The translations under genes were made by a program, and so were the position numbers. From assembly GCA_016182785.1 (NCBI GenBank), contig JACPFU010000033.1, forward strand, positions 22,516 through 86,515: a stretch of DNA of 64,000 bases. The letters are read 5' to 3'. Below the pieces are notes generated by a model. That model made no database searches. It saw only the letters and a list, made by a program, of their open reading frames with translations, and had not been told where the DNA came from. The DNA comes from Lysobacterales bacterium (GTDB taxonomy: Bacteria; Pseudomonadota; Gammaproteobacteria; Xanthomonadales; Ahniellaceae). Position 1 is the stretch's first letter. Every line of letters begins with the position of its first letter. Positions 44,413 to 59,400 of this stretch are shown here, in pieces.

Positions 44413-47400
44413 GACGGTGTTCCTTGGCGGAGGTTCGAAGCGCCGCGAGCGCTCGTGGCCAGCAGTGCGATCAACAGCACCCAGGCAATGGGATGGAAGG
44501 GCACCGGCGTCGGCGGGGGCGCACCCGCCACCGCTCGCCCGATGACGAGTACTGGAACGACACGGCTCTGATTGCCGAAGGCGTCCTCGGCCTGCGCGGT
44601 GAAGCGATTTTCGCCAAGACCGATCGGCACGCCGTCGATCTGGAATCGACCGCTGACGTCGGCCACGCCCTGCCAGCTCAGCTCGCCCAGGCGAATGCGC
44701 ACCAGCGCGCCCGCGAGCGTGCTGCCGCTGAATGCGGTCGGACCGGGCTCGGTCGTCGCGCCATCGATCGGCGCCACCACCGTGAGCGGCAACTCGCCGA
44801 TGACGATGAAGCTGCGCTCGCGCAGCGGCGAGACGTTGCCGGCGGCATCGAACGCCCGGGCCTGGAGCCGATGTCGACCCAATTCGAGCAACGGAATCGC
44901 CGCCACATACTGGGTCGCGGCGCCGGCATCCGGCGTCGCGGCCAGCCAATTGCCGTCATCGAATCGCAACTCGACCAGGGCAATCGCACTGAGCCGGTCG
45001 CTCGCCTGCAGCGACACCACCGCTCCGGGGGACACGCGTCCATCGGCCACGGGCTGCAGCACGTCCAGCAACGGCGGTTCGCGATCGACCAGATCGAGTT
45101 CGTGGGTGTCGAGCTCTCGCGAGATGTTGTCGCCCGGCAGTGTCACCGACAGCGCCAGATGCCGGGACCCGAGACCCCACTCGTGGGTGTCCAGACGGAT
45201 CGTCTGCAAGCTCGAAGCAACGCTCGGGACATCGAACTGCAGTGGCAACTGCGCCAGCGTCTGACCGTGCGCGAGATCGATGACCTCGAACACCACCGGC
45301 AGGCCGAGCAGCGCGTCGCTGCCGGTATTGGTGATCCGCAACGGCACCGGCAATTCATCGCCATTCGCCCAGACGGTTTCGGTCAGCTCAATGCGACCGA
45401 CCACATCCTTGGGCGAAACACCCAATCGACGCACGCTGACGGCATCGGGTGCACCGATGTTCCCGGCGCGGTCGGTGGCCACCGCCGTCAACGTGTTCGG
45501 GCCAGTGAGCAGCGGCACGTTCGCGAACTGGAAGGTACGTTCGCTGCCGATGGCCTGGGTCAACACCTGGTCACCGGCGGTGAGGGTCACGGTGACGAAG
45601 GATTCGTCCACGACACCGGCCACCAGCGTCGCTGCCGCCGCGATCGTCGCGCCATCCATTGGTGTCTGGATCTGGATCACCGGCGGCCGGGTATCGATCT
45701 CGAAACTGCGGCTGGACTGCGACGTGCGACCGATGGCATCGGTCGCCGTCACCTCAAGCACGTGGATGCCATCCACGCTGATGGGCACGCCGCTGACGTA
45801 GGCGACACCGTCCAGGCGAATGCTGCTGGTGGCCAGCGCGATGTCCTCGATGGTGATCTCGGCCTGCACCGGATGCGCGTACAACGCCGATTCCTCGACT
45901 CCGCTGATGCTGATGCGCGGCGGATACAGGTCGACCAGGACCTCCCGCGGCGCCGACAGTGCCTGGTTGCCGGCGTCATCTTCGGCGCGTGCGAGAAGCT
46001 GCAACGGTCCCTCCACCGCCGCCTGGATCGTGGTCGTGTAGTGGCCGACCTCGGCCTCCGGGGTCATTGCCTGCCAAGCGCCGCCCGCGGCCTGGGCCTG
46101 CACCGAGGCAATGTTGCCATGCGTGTCGGAGGCGCCGGCGCGCAAGCGGAATCCGGTGTCCACCACCGCCCCGGCCGCCGGCTCCAGGATCTCGACCTGT
46201 GGCGGCAGGACATCGAGCACCTCGACTGCCGCGCTGGCGAGCAGATTCCAGGTGCTGGTGCCACCGGCGTCAGGAATCAGCGCCTCGAGAACGACCAGGT
46301 GCGCGCCGGGCAACGTGTCGCCGGTAGTGAACGCCAACGCATCGGCGAGCGCCGCGCCGGGGGCGAGGTCCACCACGAAGGACTGCGCCTGCACGACGTC
46401 GCCATCGACCACGCGCAGCAGCTGCACGCGCGCCGGCAGCGCGGCTACAACCACACTGCCGTGGTTGTGGACTTCGTAGCTTCCGGCGAGGGTCTCGCCC
46501 AGTGCCACGCTTGCGGGCACCGCGATGTCGCCGCGCAGTGCCGCGCCGGCATTGGGCAGGTAACGGACCGATCGCTCGATCCAGTTGCTCTGGTTGCCGA
46601 GGTCGTCGCGGGCGCGGGCGCGGAAGGTGTTGGTCCCCGCGGCCAACGCCACGCGCGGCACGACAAATCCACCCAGCGCATCGGCCACCACGGTCGCGGA
46701 ATCGGCGCCCAACTCGAAGTCAACCACCGCATTCGCTTCGCTCAGTCCGGACACATCGGTCTCTGCCACCGCGAGCACCGCATCCTCGGCCGGGAAAGTG
46801 AACGCGATCACCGGCGGCGTGCGATCGATCTCGAAGTGCAGCTCGCGCTGCGACTGCTGGTCGAGCTGGTCGGTCGCCGTCACCTGCAGGTGGTGCAGGC
46901 CATCGTCGCCCACCTCGGTTGCGGAGACGAACGGCTGACCATCGAGCAGGATCTGCGTGTCACGCAGGTGAGCGTCGATGACTTCGATCGTTGGCACCAC
47001 CGGCGCGTTGCGGCGCTCGCCATCAGTCACGCCACCGATCCGGATTTCCGGTGGCGTGCGGTCCACCTCGAAGGCGACCTGCTGCGGCGTCGCCGCGTTG
47101 CCCGCGGTATCGCTGGCAGCCACTTCGGCGACATGCGCGCCATCTGCCAGATCGAGCGGCACGCTGCCGTACTCGTGGCTGGTGCCGGGCATCGCGGACA
47201 TGGGCATGGCCGCTCCGCCATCGATGCGCACGCTGGCCGCGGCGACGGCGGTCTCGGCGTCGACGATGCCGGCCCGGACCACGATCCCGGCACCGAGCAG
47301 CGCACCCGGGGACGGGTGCAGGATTGAGATCAGTGGCGGATTGGTATCCGCGATCTGGAAGGAGGCCTCGGCCAATTGCTGCACCTGACCGTTGTCGGTG

Positions 47401-50400
47401 ACCGACAAGGTCGCCACGTAGGCACCCAAGGCGGCGCCGCCGCCATTGAAATGGCTGCGTCCCACCTGACTCCCTTGCGCCGGCAGGTCGAGGGTGAAGG
47501 ACGCCTCGCCCAGCGCGGCCTGGCTGGCGAGGTGCACGACGCGCACCACGAACGGCACGCCGGTACGCGCGCTGCCACCCTGATGCAGCACCTGCCAATC
47601 GATCAGCACCTCCTCGCCCACATCGAAGGTCGGTTCGGTCGGCACCAGACTGCCACTGAAGATCGACCCGCTGGTGTCGATGCGCTGCACGGTGATGGTT
47701 GCGGTCGCACCACGATTGCCTACGGCATCGGTGGCCGTGGCAGCCATCGGGTTCGCGCCGATGACCAGCGGCACCGAGGGGAACCGCGCGACGCCGGTGG
47801 CATCGGCCGCGCCCGTCGCCGCGTAGGCGCCAACCACCAGCTCGACCTGCGCCAGCGCTTCGGTGCGCAGCAACACGTCGATCTGCGCCGGCGTGATCGT
47901 ATCGCCATCCTGCGGCGAAACGAACTGAACCTCCGGAGGCGTGCGGTCGAGCACGAAGCTCCGTGTCGCGCGCGCTTCGTTGCCCGCCTGATCGATCGCG
48001 ACCACCGACAACAAGTGCTGCCCGTCGACGCCCACTTCGGTGCCGCTCACGTAGGGCGAGCCATCCAGCAGGATGCTCTCGCTCGCGGGATTCTCCTCGA
48101 CGATGGTGACCAGCGGGGTCAGCGGCAGGTTCGAGACCTGTCCCTCGCTGACGCCATCGATCTGGATGCGCGGCGGAGTGCCATCGACGCGGAAGTCGCG
48201 ATCGAACATGGACGACTCGTTGCCGGCGCGATCGAGCGCACGGACGCTGGCACGATGCGCTCCGTCCGCGAGACCGCCGAACGCTCCGCCGTACAGACCA
48301 TCCTCGCGCAAGGCCACTTCCACCGGCCCCGCACCATCTAGCGCGATCTCGACGCGCTCGACGCCGGAATGCGCGTCCAGCGCCAGCGCGGCCAGGTCCG
48401 ATGGACGTCGCACCCACGCGTCCGCGAGCGGCAGTCGCCACTCGACCTGCGGCGGCAGGCCGTCGACCACGTTGATGCTGCGCGTGACCAGCAGCTCCCA
48501 CGCACTCGCGCCGTCGCGGCGTGCGTCCAACACCGCCAGGTAACTGCCGATCGGCAGGTTCAGCAGCGTCAGGTCCAGCGTTCCCGACAACGGCGCATCG
48601 ACTGCAACGGTGCCAGCGACTTCGGCGCTGCCGAGCTGCTCGACGGCATCCGCATCGAACAGACGCAGGCGCAACGAACTCAACAGGACCGGCGCGCCGC
48701 TGCCCAAGGACGCGGAGTAGCCAACGCTCGCCGCCCTTCCTGCAACCGGGACGGCGGGATTGGGCGCGATCGAGCCCACCAGGCTCACACCGCCGGTGGC
48801 GTCCACGATCTGCAGGCTGGAACTGGCCCGGGCAAGCGGCACTCCAGCCTCGATCAGCTCGACGCGAAGACCGTACACGCCCGCCACGCTCACCGGCTCC
48901 CAGGACTCGGGCAGCTGGATGCGATAGCCCGGCAGCAACGTGGTCAGGGCGCGGTTTCGGGTTTGCACGACGCTGCCGTCCGGGGACAGCAACCGCGTGA
49001 CCAGAGTCGCTGCAACGATGGGCGCGTTGCCGCTGCGGAAGTGCAAGGTGCTGCGCGAAGACGCCGCGGCGCCGACCACGATGGATGGCTGCACCGGCTG
49101 AATGCCGAGCTGCAGGTCGCGCACTGCGCGAATCTCGAATGCGGCGACGCGTTCGGCCACGGGCTGGCCCGCATGGTCGGCAAGGTCGGCACGAATCGCG
49201 TAGCTGCCCGCAGCGACTGCGGGCGAATCCCAAAGCACTGGCACTGCCAACTGCTGTCCTGGACCGAGATCGCGAATGGTGGTGCTGCCGAGCGAAGTCA
49301 GCAGGCGCCCACTGGAGTCCACCGCCGAGAGTGCCAACGCGCCCGAGAACACGGCGCCGGCATTGGTCACGCGAGCGCTCCCGGTGACGTCACCACCCGG
49401 CGCGAAGCCGGTCGAATCCAGCACCAGTTCCAGCACCGGAGCAGAGGTAGCCGAGACCAGCAGCGAAGTGGATGCCGCATTGTTGAGCTCGTTCGATTCC
49501 GCCACCGCCTGTGCGGCGTCGGCGCGTGCGGTCACGCGGCAGGCGCCGATGCGCTGCGGAATGCCTAGACCGCGACTCAGCAGGACCGATGCGCCAGGCT
49601 CCAGCGCCGGCAGCGTTGCCGGCGGATCGAGGCGTTGGGTCTGGCCGTCGGGCTGCATCAGCTCCCAAGACAGGGTGCTGGCGTTCGCGCGTACGGCGCC
49701 GAGATTGCGCACCGTGGCGAAGACAGTGAATGCCGTGCCGAGCGCCCCGGCTTCCGGCATGGCATGGATTTCCGCAGTACTGATCGACAGGTCCGGCTTC
49801 GCGGTCACGGCCCGAACCAGGTCACCGCGTGTCGAAGGCAGCGAACTCCGGCCTTGGGCATCGACCGCGACTGCGGTCAGCTCATTCACGCCGTCGAGCA
49901 TGGCCAGCTCGGGCGCACGCCAGGAACCGGCTTCGTCGCGAAGCCCGAGTCGTCCGGAATCGTCAGCCAGCAACAGCCGACCTGCGCGCGCGCCCTCCAG
50001 TCGGCTGACGAATTCGATCGGCGCCGCGAACGCCCGCTGCTCCAGCAGGCTCTCGGCGTCGCGCACGCTGATGCGCGCATCGAGGCCAGCGACGGCGATA
50101 CTGGCCCCCTCGTCGACCCAAGCCGCAGCGTTGCCGATACCAACCACCACGGTAGTGCCATCGAGGCGGGTATGGCGGATGCTCATGGCCGCGCCTTCGT
50201 CGGAGGCCCAGAGCAAGCGGCCGCTGCGCTCGTCGAGATCGATATCGAAGTTCGCGGACTGTTCGGCGATGCGAACCGCGGCACCGCTGGCCACGTCGAT
50301 GCGCCAGATGCTGCCATCCGGACCGCGCGCTGCGAGCAGACCGAGTGCCTCGGCAAAATCGACGGTCTCGATCATCAGGCTGTCGAATCCTTCACCAACG

Positions 50401-53400
50401 ATCGCGTGCAACGCACCGCTCTCGATCTCGACGATCCACCAGCCGGTGGTTGGCGTGCCATTGACGTCGGCATCGCCTTCCACCAGCGCATGCTGCAACG
50501 CCGAATCGACCGCAACCCGCCCGATCCAGCTCAACGGCAGTTCGATCGATCCGCGCGCCGTGAGTTCAGGCAGCTGGTGGAGCCGCAGTTGCGGTTCCCC
50601 GCCCGCATGCGTCACGAGCAAGTCATCGTCGGTCCAGCCCACGGCCGCGCCGGTCGTGCTGAGGTTCACCAAGGTTCGTGCAGCTTCCGGCGCGGCATTA
50701 GGTTCGGGCAGCCCGAAAACCGCATCCGGCGCGTCGCCGCCGAATACCCAGGCGCCGCTCGGCGAGCTCTGGATTCGTCCATGCAGATAGGAATCGTCGA
50801 AGCCGCGCATCACCGCGTCGGCCAATGCGCTGACAGTGCCGATGCTCTGGTCGTTGCGACGGACGCGCACGGTCACGCCCGGGTGCGCCACGCCGGCGAC
50901 CAGCACGCGATCGCGGCGGATGCCCGCCGACTCGCCCCCGCGCACCGGGGACCGCAGTTGCGGCGCCGCGATGCCCACCGGCACGCCACTGACCGGATCG
51001 GTTTCGCCGCTTTCGTTGCCAGCGGCATCGATCGCCTGGATCGTGTACCAGTAGCGGGTGTCGTTGGTCAGTCCGCGATCCACGAGTTCGGTCTGCGGCA
51101 GCTCGGCGATCTGCGCCCACGGCCCGGTTTCGGCGAGCGCGCGGCGCACGCGATAGCGGACCGGCGGCGTGCCGTCACCAGCGCGCCAGGTGACACGCAA
51201 CGCCTCGCCCTCGGGCAGCGCCGTCACCGCCGGATCGCGCGGCACACCCGGCCCCGCCCCGCCAAAGCTCAGGGTCACTTCGTTGGATGCGGCGCTGCGG
51301 TTGCCAAATGCATCTTCGGCATAGACAACATAGGTATCGCTGCCGTTCGGCCGCGGCGCATCGACGAAGTCGAGCACGCTGGAAGGCACCGTGGTCCGGT
51401 GCTCGCCATCGCGCATCAGTCGATAGATGGCGACATCCGGCGCAGTGCTGGCGGTCCAGCTCAGGCGTGCTTCCTGACCCAAGGTCTCGCCACTCAATAC
51501 CACCGCGTCCGGCGCAACGGTGTCGCCGATGTCAATGCTGGCCTCAGGCGAGCGTTCGCTCTCGAAGCCAAGCGCGTTCACCGCGCTGACGCGATACGGG
51601 TGATGCCCGTCGAGCACCGAGTTCGTGAAGTTCGTCGCCGGAATCAGCGGATGTTCGCGCAGACGGACCTCGGCCAGTGAAACCGACGGCCCAAGGGCCA
51701 CGACCTGCTCCACGACCAGACGCAACTGGGTCGTGTAGTACGGCGTGGCGAACTGCAGCAGGTGTTGCGCGTCCTGCGGTCGCTCGACGCGCTGCAGCGG
51801 CACATAACCGATCTCGGTGTAGGCCTCGATGCGATAGCGCTGCGGCACCCGGCCTTCCATCCAGTCCAGCGACATGCCGGAGACCCAGCGTGCAGAGGGC
51901 AGCGAGAGGATCAGCACGTGGCGCTCGACATGGTCCTGCGACCAGTAGCTGGTGTGGTGCATCCAACCCGTTTGCGGATCGCCGTCGGTGGCGAACGGCC
52001 CCTCGGAGTCGCCCTCGCTATCGACCGATTCCACGTCGGCAATGGCCGTTTCGCCAAGCAGTGCCTGATCGCGATACCACAGGCGATAGCCGACGACGTC
52101 GGGCTCCGGATTCGCATTCCAGCTGGCAGTCACCTCGTGACCGGCAGCCGCGAGCGCGAGCCCGGTCGGTGTCGAGGGCGGCGCTCCTCGCAACACCTGC
52201 ACCGTCGCGGCCCGGCTGCGATTGCTCTGCGCATCCTCGAGACTGAGATCGAAGCGTGTGCGCCCCATGACCACGGCAACACCGGCGAGCGCCTGGTCGT
52301 TCCCTTCCGGAAGCGCAACTGGGCCGAATGCGCGCGTGCCGCCCGCATCCTGCTGCTGACCACCCAACACACCGGCGCGTGGCGTGGAGACCCGCAACTC
52401 GACAGTCTCGGTTCGGATCGGGGAATACGGCGTCGGGACGACGATGGTGAACACCACGGCATCGTCGGAAGCCGAAGGTTCGCCGACGTTTTCGTGGGCA
52501 TCGACGGCGAGCACGCGGTACTCGTAGCGTCCGTCCGGTCGGTCCTGATCGACATGCGCCACGGTGCCGGCGGGCACCTCGGCGATGTCCTGCCATTCCG
52601 TGCAATCGGCACACCAGCGACGCTGCACGCGGTAGTGCGCAAGGTCCGCATCGGCCACCGCCGACCACTGCAGGTTCACGTCGCCGCCAAGTGCCGTGGC
52701 CGAGAGCGTAGGCACCGTGCCGGGCGGCGTGCGATCCACGCGGCGCACGTCGACTTGCGGCGGGGTCGGGTCTTCGAGGCCCTCGGAGTCGCGTGCTTCA
52801 GCGCGCACTTCGTAGACGGCGAACGGCAATGCACTGGCATCCCACTCGACGCGGTAGGGCCGAGCTGCGACCGGACTGCCGATCGGAATCCAGTCCGGTT
52901 CACCCTGGCGTCGCTGCGAGAAGCGCACTTCGACCACGTCCTCGTCGTCGCTCTCGGCGCTGATCACAATCACCGTGGTGAACTCAGTGCCGCTTTGCGG
53001 CGAGACGATGCGCACTTCCGGCGGCCGGCCGGAGAAGACCAGGTCGGCCGGCTCGGACGGACCACTGAGATTGCCGGCGCGATCTATCGCGAACACCAGC
53101 CACTCGTGCCGACCGTCCGGCAGCCCCGGTTGCGGATAGGTCGTGGCCGGAATTGCGATGTCGCGCAGATCCTGCGGCAGTGACGAAGCATTCACCGGAT
53201 TGCCGTCGCGCAAGAGCACGTAGCCAAGCAGGTCCGGCTCGCTGTTCGGGTTCCACGAGACCGTCGCATCATTGCCGCCAATCGGCGTCGCGACCAATCC
53301 GGTCGGCGTTGCCGGCGGCAGATTGTCGACCTCGATGGCGACCGCCGCGGTGGCCTGGTTGCCGCGCGTATCCTCCGCTTCGAGCACGAAACGGTAGTGA

Positions 53401-56400
53401 TCGCCCTCGGCGGCAGCACGGCTGTCCCAACTCGCCAGCACGGCGCCTTGCACCGGATTGGTCGACTCCAGCAGCAGGCTGCGACTCGTGCCCGGCAACG
53501 GGCCTTCGAGATACAGCCGGTAGCGGTCGAAGTCGTCCTCGGAATGGGCGGTGCCGATCACATCGACCAGCCCCGCGACGATCGCCGCTTCGCCAGGCGA
53601 CTGGATCACCGCCAGCGGCGGCTGGCGATCGATCACGACTTCGGCCCGATTCGACGGCGCCGATTCGTTGCCGGCATGGTCGACGGCGGTGACGCGGTAG
53701 CCGATGCGGCCATCCGGCACATCGAGATCGGTGTGCTGCGTGCCGACGATCAGGTCGGTGTTGAGCCGGACGCCATCGCGGTAGAGCACATAGCCGGCGA
53801 GGTCCGGGCTATCCGAGGCGGTCCAGTTCAGCAGCACGTCGGTGCTGCCCTGGCGCGTGGCCACCAGCTGCAGCGGCGTCTGCGGCGGCGTGGTGTCGCG
53901 ACTGACGCGACGGCGCACGACAGTTTCCAGCCCGACCGCGTCGCGGGCGACGACTTCGATGAAGTAGTCGTCGTCCTCCACCGCGAACGGCACATCGAAC
54001 AGCACGCCGTCCTCGACCGCCTGCGTATTCGCGGCGATGTCGGTGAAGTGGCCAAGGTCGGCCATGGCCTGGGTCGCGATGCGCAGGTGGTAGTCGGTCA
54101 GGTGGGCGTCGCCGACGCTGCCCGTCACCAGCAGTCGGTTCGATACGACGGTACCGTCCACGGGTGCAGTCAGCACCACCACCGGCGGGGTACGGTCGAT
54201 CTCGAAGTTGCGCAGAACTTCGGCTTCGTGTCCGGCACGATCACGAACGCGCAGTCGCAACTGATGCGCAGCCTCGGGTCGCAGCAGCGACAGGTTGGCG
54301 AGGTTGGCCGCATCGACCGGCTGTTCGAGCAGCGCAAGACGTTCCCAGGCGCCGGTGCCGCCGCTCTGGCGCAGTTCGAGCTCGGCGCGTTCGAAGTTCA
54401 GGTCGGTGGCGCTGCCCACAATCGCGAACTCGGTGAGCACGCCGCCGATCACGGCGCCGGCGGTGGGCGCATCGATCGCCGCCACCGGTGGGGTGCGATC
54501 GATGGTGAAGGCAAAGCTCGCTTCGGCATGATTGGCCACGACATCGTCGGCAACCAAGTTCAAGGTGTGTTGGCCCTCCGGCAAGTCTTCCTGGGCGAGC
54601 AAGGTCGCACGACCGGCTTGGCCGAGTGCGCCCGAGCGGTCGCCAAGCTGCCACTGCGCGCTGCCGAAGTTGCGCTCGATCAGCTCCAGTTCGAGCGATC
54701 CGGTTCCTTGCGAATACGCCGCGGACGGCGATAGCAGACGCCCCACCGGCGCGGTCAGATCGATTTCGACCGGAACCGCCACCGTCTCGGTGACCAGCGG
54801 ATCGAGCGCGCTGTGTGCGGTCAGCTCCAGGTGAACCACGCCACTTTGCAGCGGCAGCGGCAGGCCGGTGCCGTCCCAGTCGAACTGGAACGCGCCCTGC
54901 GGCTTGGGCTCATTGCTGACCAGCGTGGTCAGCACTGTCCCGCCCGGGGACTTGACCCGAATATCCACGGCCGCCGCCTGCGCCAACGCATACTCGAAGC
55001 GCGTGCCATCAAAGCGCCCGTCGCCATTCGGCGAGAACACCCTGGGCGTAGCCGAAGCATCCGCAATCAGACTCACCGTCCTCGGCGCCAGATTCACCGG
55101 CATGTCCACCGTGCTCTGGTTGCCCACCGCGTCCACCGCATGGAACTGCATCACCACCGGCCCGGACAGATCGCCGCGATTCCAGAGGAAGGGTCGATCG
55201 ATCGGCGGTCCAAAGAACCCGCTGCTCATGATCAGAGACGCCTGCGCCGACTGATCGATCACCCGCACTACGGCTTCTCCGAGCGATTCGTCCGCAACGA
55301 AGAAAGCAATCGGAACCAGCAACGAGTACGCCGTCGCGTCGGGCTGGGGCGCGTAGATTTCGATCTCGGGCGCGGTGGTATCCACGCGGACTCCAATATC
55401 GAACTCCGTCTCGTGTCCACAAGAATCGCTGGCCACGAAGCGCAACAAGCCGTTGCCGTCCGGCACCGGCGACCCGTCTTCCAATCGTCCATTCCAACGG
55501 TAGGAAAACGGTGTGACGCCATTCTCCTGCCCTACCGAAACCTCTGCCAAGCGCAGGGCAGGTCCATCCCCGGACGCCAGGTACTCGATCCGCAGGTTGG
55601 CCGGCTCACGGAATTCCAGCTCGACGTCGACGAACTGGTATTCGGGCTGCCCGGTGGGATTGATCACGTGGAAGAAATCGCGATCATCCCCTGTGACCAT
55701 CAACAACGAATACTGCGTGGTCGAATGACTGGAAATGAACTCCGCATCCAGGTTTGCGTCGGCGAGGAACGAAACGCTCCGGCAAACCTGTGCACCTGAC
55801 CAGCCAACAGCGCGAAGATCCAAGGACATCGGTCCACTCAGGTCGTCAATCGTCGACCATGCCTCGGGGAAATCCTCCGATTCCAGGTAGATCCAGGGCG
55901 GAGTGGCATCGCTGTCCGGATCCAGCCTTCTGTAGGTCATCCTGCTGACCCCCCAAGGCAACCATGGGTCCGCGACTTCTGGGGAGATGTAATGGACAGC
56001 GCGGTAGAAGCTCCCATCGGAGTCGGACCAAGGTGCTTCAGGCATGCCAGTCCAGAACACCGACTGGGCGGGAACGCCGGGCCGAGGATCCGGATCCTTC
56101 GAATACATCCACCCCATCCAGCGCGGCCCGGCGTCTGGCGACTGCGGCCACCGCATTCGGGCGCTCAGGGCGAAGCCGTTCGGCTGTTCGACGCGGAAGG
56201 ACGGACCGCGGAGCTTCCCTGGACTCCCAAAGATGCACTCGCGCTGTCCCTCGAGCGGATGGAGTATTTCGATGGAAGGCAGACTTCGAGACACGGGCAA
56301 TGGCACTCGGAATCGGTAAGGAGCACCGAGATCGAAGTAGGCCGTGGTTTCGATGAAGTGAACACCATCCTCCAGGTCCTGAGTCGACACTTCGTCGTGG

Positions 56401-59400
56401 AACAATGCGTCTCGAAGGCAGAACGGCATCTCGGCGCAGGGAAGATCATCGACGAATGCCTGCGACTCGTCGAATAGCGTCAGCGCCTCGCCGTCGCGGG
56501 AGACACGCTGCACGCGGAAGCGCGTGAGTCGGCGCTCATAGGGCACCCCGATGCCTGCGTTGACCCGCACCTGCTCGGCAGCTTGCACGCCACATTCCTG
56601 AACGATCGGTTCCACGTCCAGGATCGCGGGCGCCCTTGGACATTCGAATGGGCGCCAATGCTCTCTACCCCATTGGTCGCGCGCGAACACTTCAAGCCGA
56701 TCGCATCGAACAGAGAGCGCCCACAGCCAGCGCCCGTCGCGTACCTGAAACAATCTGACGTCACCGGCCTCCAAGGGCCTCTTGTGATTGGGTCTGAACG
56801 GATCGCTGTCGTCAAAGACCCAGCCGTTAAGCCTCGGCGCGTAGTCGATCCCATCGAACTGCTCGCATCCGACGAGCAAGGACTCTCCGGCTCGAACCAG
56901 TCCGGCTCCGGCATCGGGGTACAAGTCGTGGGCGCAATCCCAGTGCAACCCATCTGGAAACGGCAGCATTCCGAAGTTGCTGATCATCCCGCGCAGTGGG
57001 TAGGACAGCCACTCCGACTGGATGGGCCCGGCGTTGGACTCGGCCGTGATCGAGACGGAGAAATTCTCGGGTCGGTCCGTAAATTCCGGATCGATGACCA
57101 GGCGCCAGCCGCGCCAGTGCTGCAGCACCGAAACCACCCGCGCCGCGCGCGGAGGTCGGCCATCCATTTCGATCAGCGCACCCAGCGAGCGGGCTTCCGC
57201 GTAGGTCGGCACGGCGACATCGACGATCGCCAGCTGCCCGCTCTCCGCGCTAGCGACCTGATTCCACTCGAAGCAATTGTCGTCTTCCAGTTCCGGTGGC
57301 GTGAAATCGCACTCCGGAAACTGGTGTTCTTCCAGTGCGACCACACCGCTCTCGGTCCAATACTTGATCACCCACAAGTCGGGTGCCGGCTCCGGAAACG
57401 CCGCCGCAGAAACATTGCCGGCGAGATCCTGCTCGATTACACGCAGATCTCCTTCGGTATCCAGACTCGCACTCCACTCGCGCGAGCTGTTCAGAGTCGG
57501 AACGCGGATGGAGCCTCCATCCGCGGACCCGAGCCGAGTCTGGCCCTGGTTCAGGTCACTGGGGGTCCAGCGAAGCTGCTGCTCATACCCCCCGGTTGGA
57601 TGCAGGACGCGTCCCTGTCGCGTCGATAGCACCGGCGTCTCAATTTCAACCACTTCTCGAGAACCCCGCACGAGGCTCGGTGGGGTCACGTCGAGAACCA
57701 CGTTGCGCGCGAACCAGGGGCCGAGGGCGACGCGGTATTCGCCTTCGGGGACGCGCTGACCGTCGTTGCCGCGGCCATCCCAGTGGCGTTCGACACGGCC
57801 GGCATCGGCATGTTCGACGGGCTCGCGGAACACGACCTGGCCGCCGGCATCGCGCACTTCGAGTGCCACCGTGGTCGGGCGCAGCACGGTGTAGGCGATG
57901 TCCACGGTGTCCTTGACGCCATCGCCATTGGGTGACACGTAGCTCGGCGTCATCACCACGTCGGTGATGTCGGCACCCTGCATCACCATCGCCCGCGCCT
58001 CGCTCCAGGCGCTGTTGCCGGCGCGATCGCGCACGGTCAGCCGCAGGCGATAGTCGCCCGGTTCCGGTGCCGCCCAATACATCAGCTCGCCTTGTCCAGG
58101 CTCGCTGACCGCGCCACCGATCGGATGCCAGGCACCATTCTGGTCGGCGCGCGTCCATTCCACTTCCCAGGACTCGAGGTTGCGATCCATCGCGACACTC
58201 GTGAGCTCCAGCGCGCCCTGGCGGGAACGGACTCGCAGCGCGGCCAGATCATTGGCGCCCGAAATCCGCGTACTGCGCGCACCGCTCGGCGCGGAGACCA
58301 GGAACGCCTGTTGCCGCGCCCAGTTCGGTTCCGACAGCGAGACGGGATCGCCATCGGTGCCCACGCGAATGCGCGCGTCGGCCCAGAGCTCGTTGGCTGC
58401 GCCGATGCCGCTGCCATCCGCGAAATGTTCCTTCGCGCGCAGGCGCCAGTCCAGGACATCCAGCGTCGTTTCGATATCCAGCGATTGATAGCGCTCGATG
58501 TCCTCGGCAACTGCCAGAGGCCAGTTGTTTCCGTTGCTGTCGCTCCGGCCCAGATCACCACCCAAACGCGTCAGTTCACCGGGGGCAACATCGATACGCA
58601 CGTATTCGCGCACGCCGGGAATAGCCCACCCCTCCTGGCTCAGGATCGTCTGACTGAAGCCGACCACGACCTGATCCGGGCTGACCCATAGGTCGTCGTC
58701 AGGCGCGGCGTATTCACACGGCCATTCTCGGCCGTCGACGACATGATCGAAGTGCAGCAGTGCTTGTGTACCCGATTCGGATTCGGTCGTCGCCAGGAAC
58801 TCCGACGCGTACCCTTGATGCTCGAACAGCGTCGGCTGTGGGAACTGACGCGTTGCGCCGGTGGACATGTCCACCAGATGCAGTCGCTTCCCCGCGTAAT
58901 CCACGACCACGGCCTGCTGCTGCAACCCGTCTGCTTTCGAGGCCATGCTGCAGCTTCCGGCGGCGGCACGTTCGGCCACCGGTAGCACGGCGCCATCGCC
59001 CAGCGGGCGCCATTCGAATCGCTCGCGGCCGCCGTCCCAGCGGTGCACCAACGCACCGCTGGCGGAAACCGAACGAACCTCGGCCTCCTCGGCATCCGCG
59101 AGCACCACCTTGGCCGCCACGCCCGGGTCGAGCGCAACGACGTGCAACTCGGTTCCGCGGCTCTTGCCCACGATCAGCCGTCCGCTATCGATCCGCAGCA
59201 GATCACCGCGCACGCCCTCGGTGCGCAGATTGGTACGCGCTCCGCTCTGCGCATCGACCACCACCGCACGGACCGAATCGCCCCCCTGCCAGAGCAGGAC
59301 GCGACCGCCACCGAGATCGTGGAAGTCCTGGAAGATGTCTTCGACTTGCCCAAGCGCCATCGGTGCCGAGCTCGTGGCCAGCAATGACGCCCGCCACAGC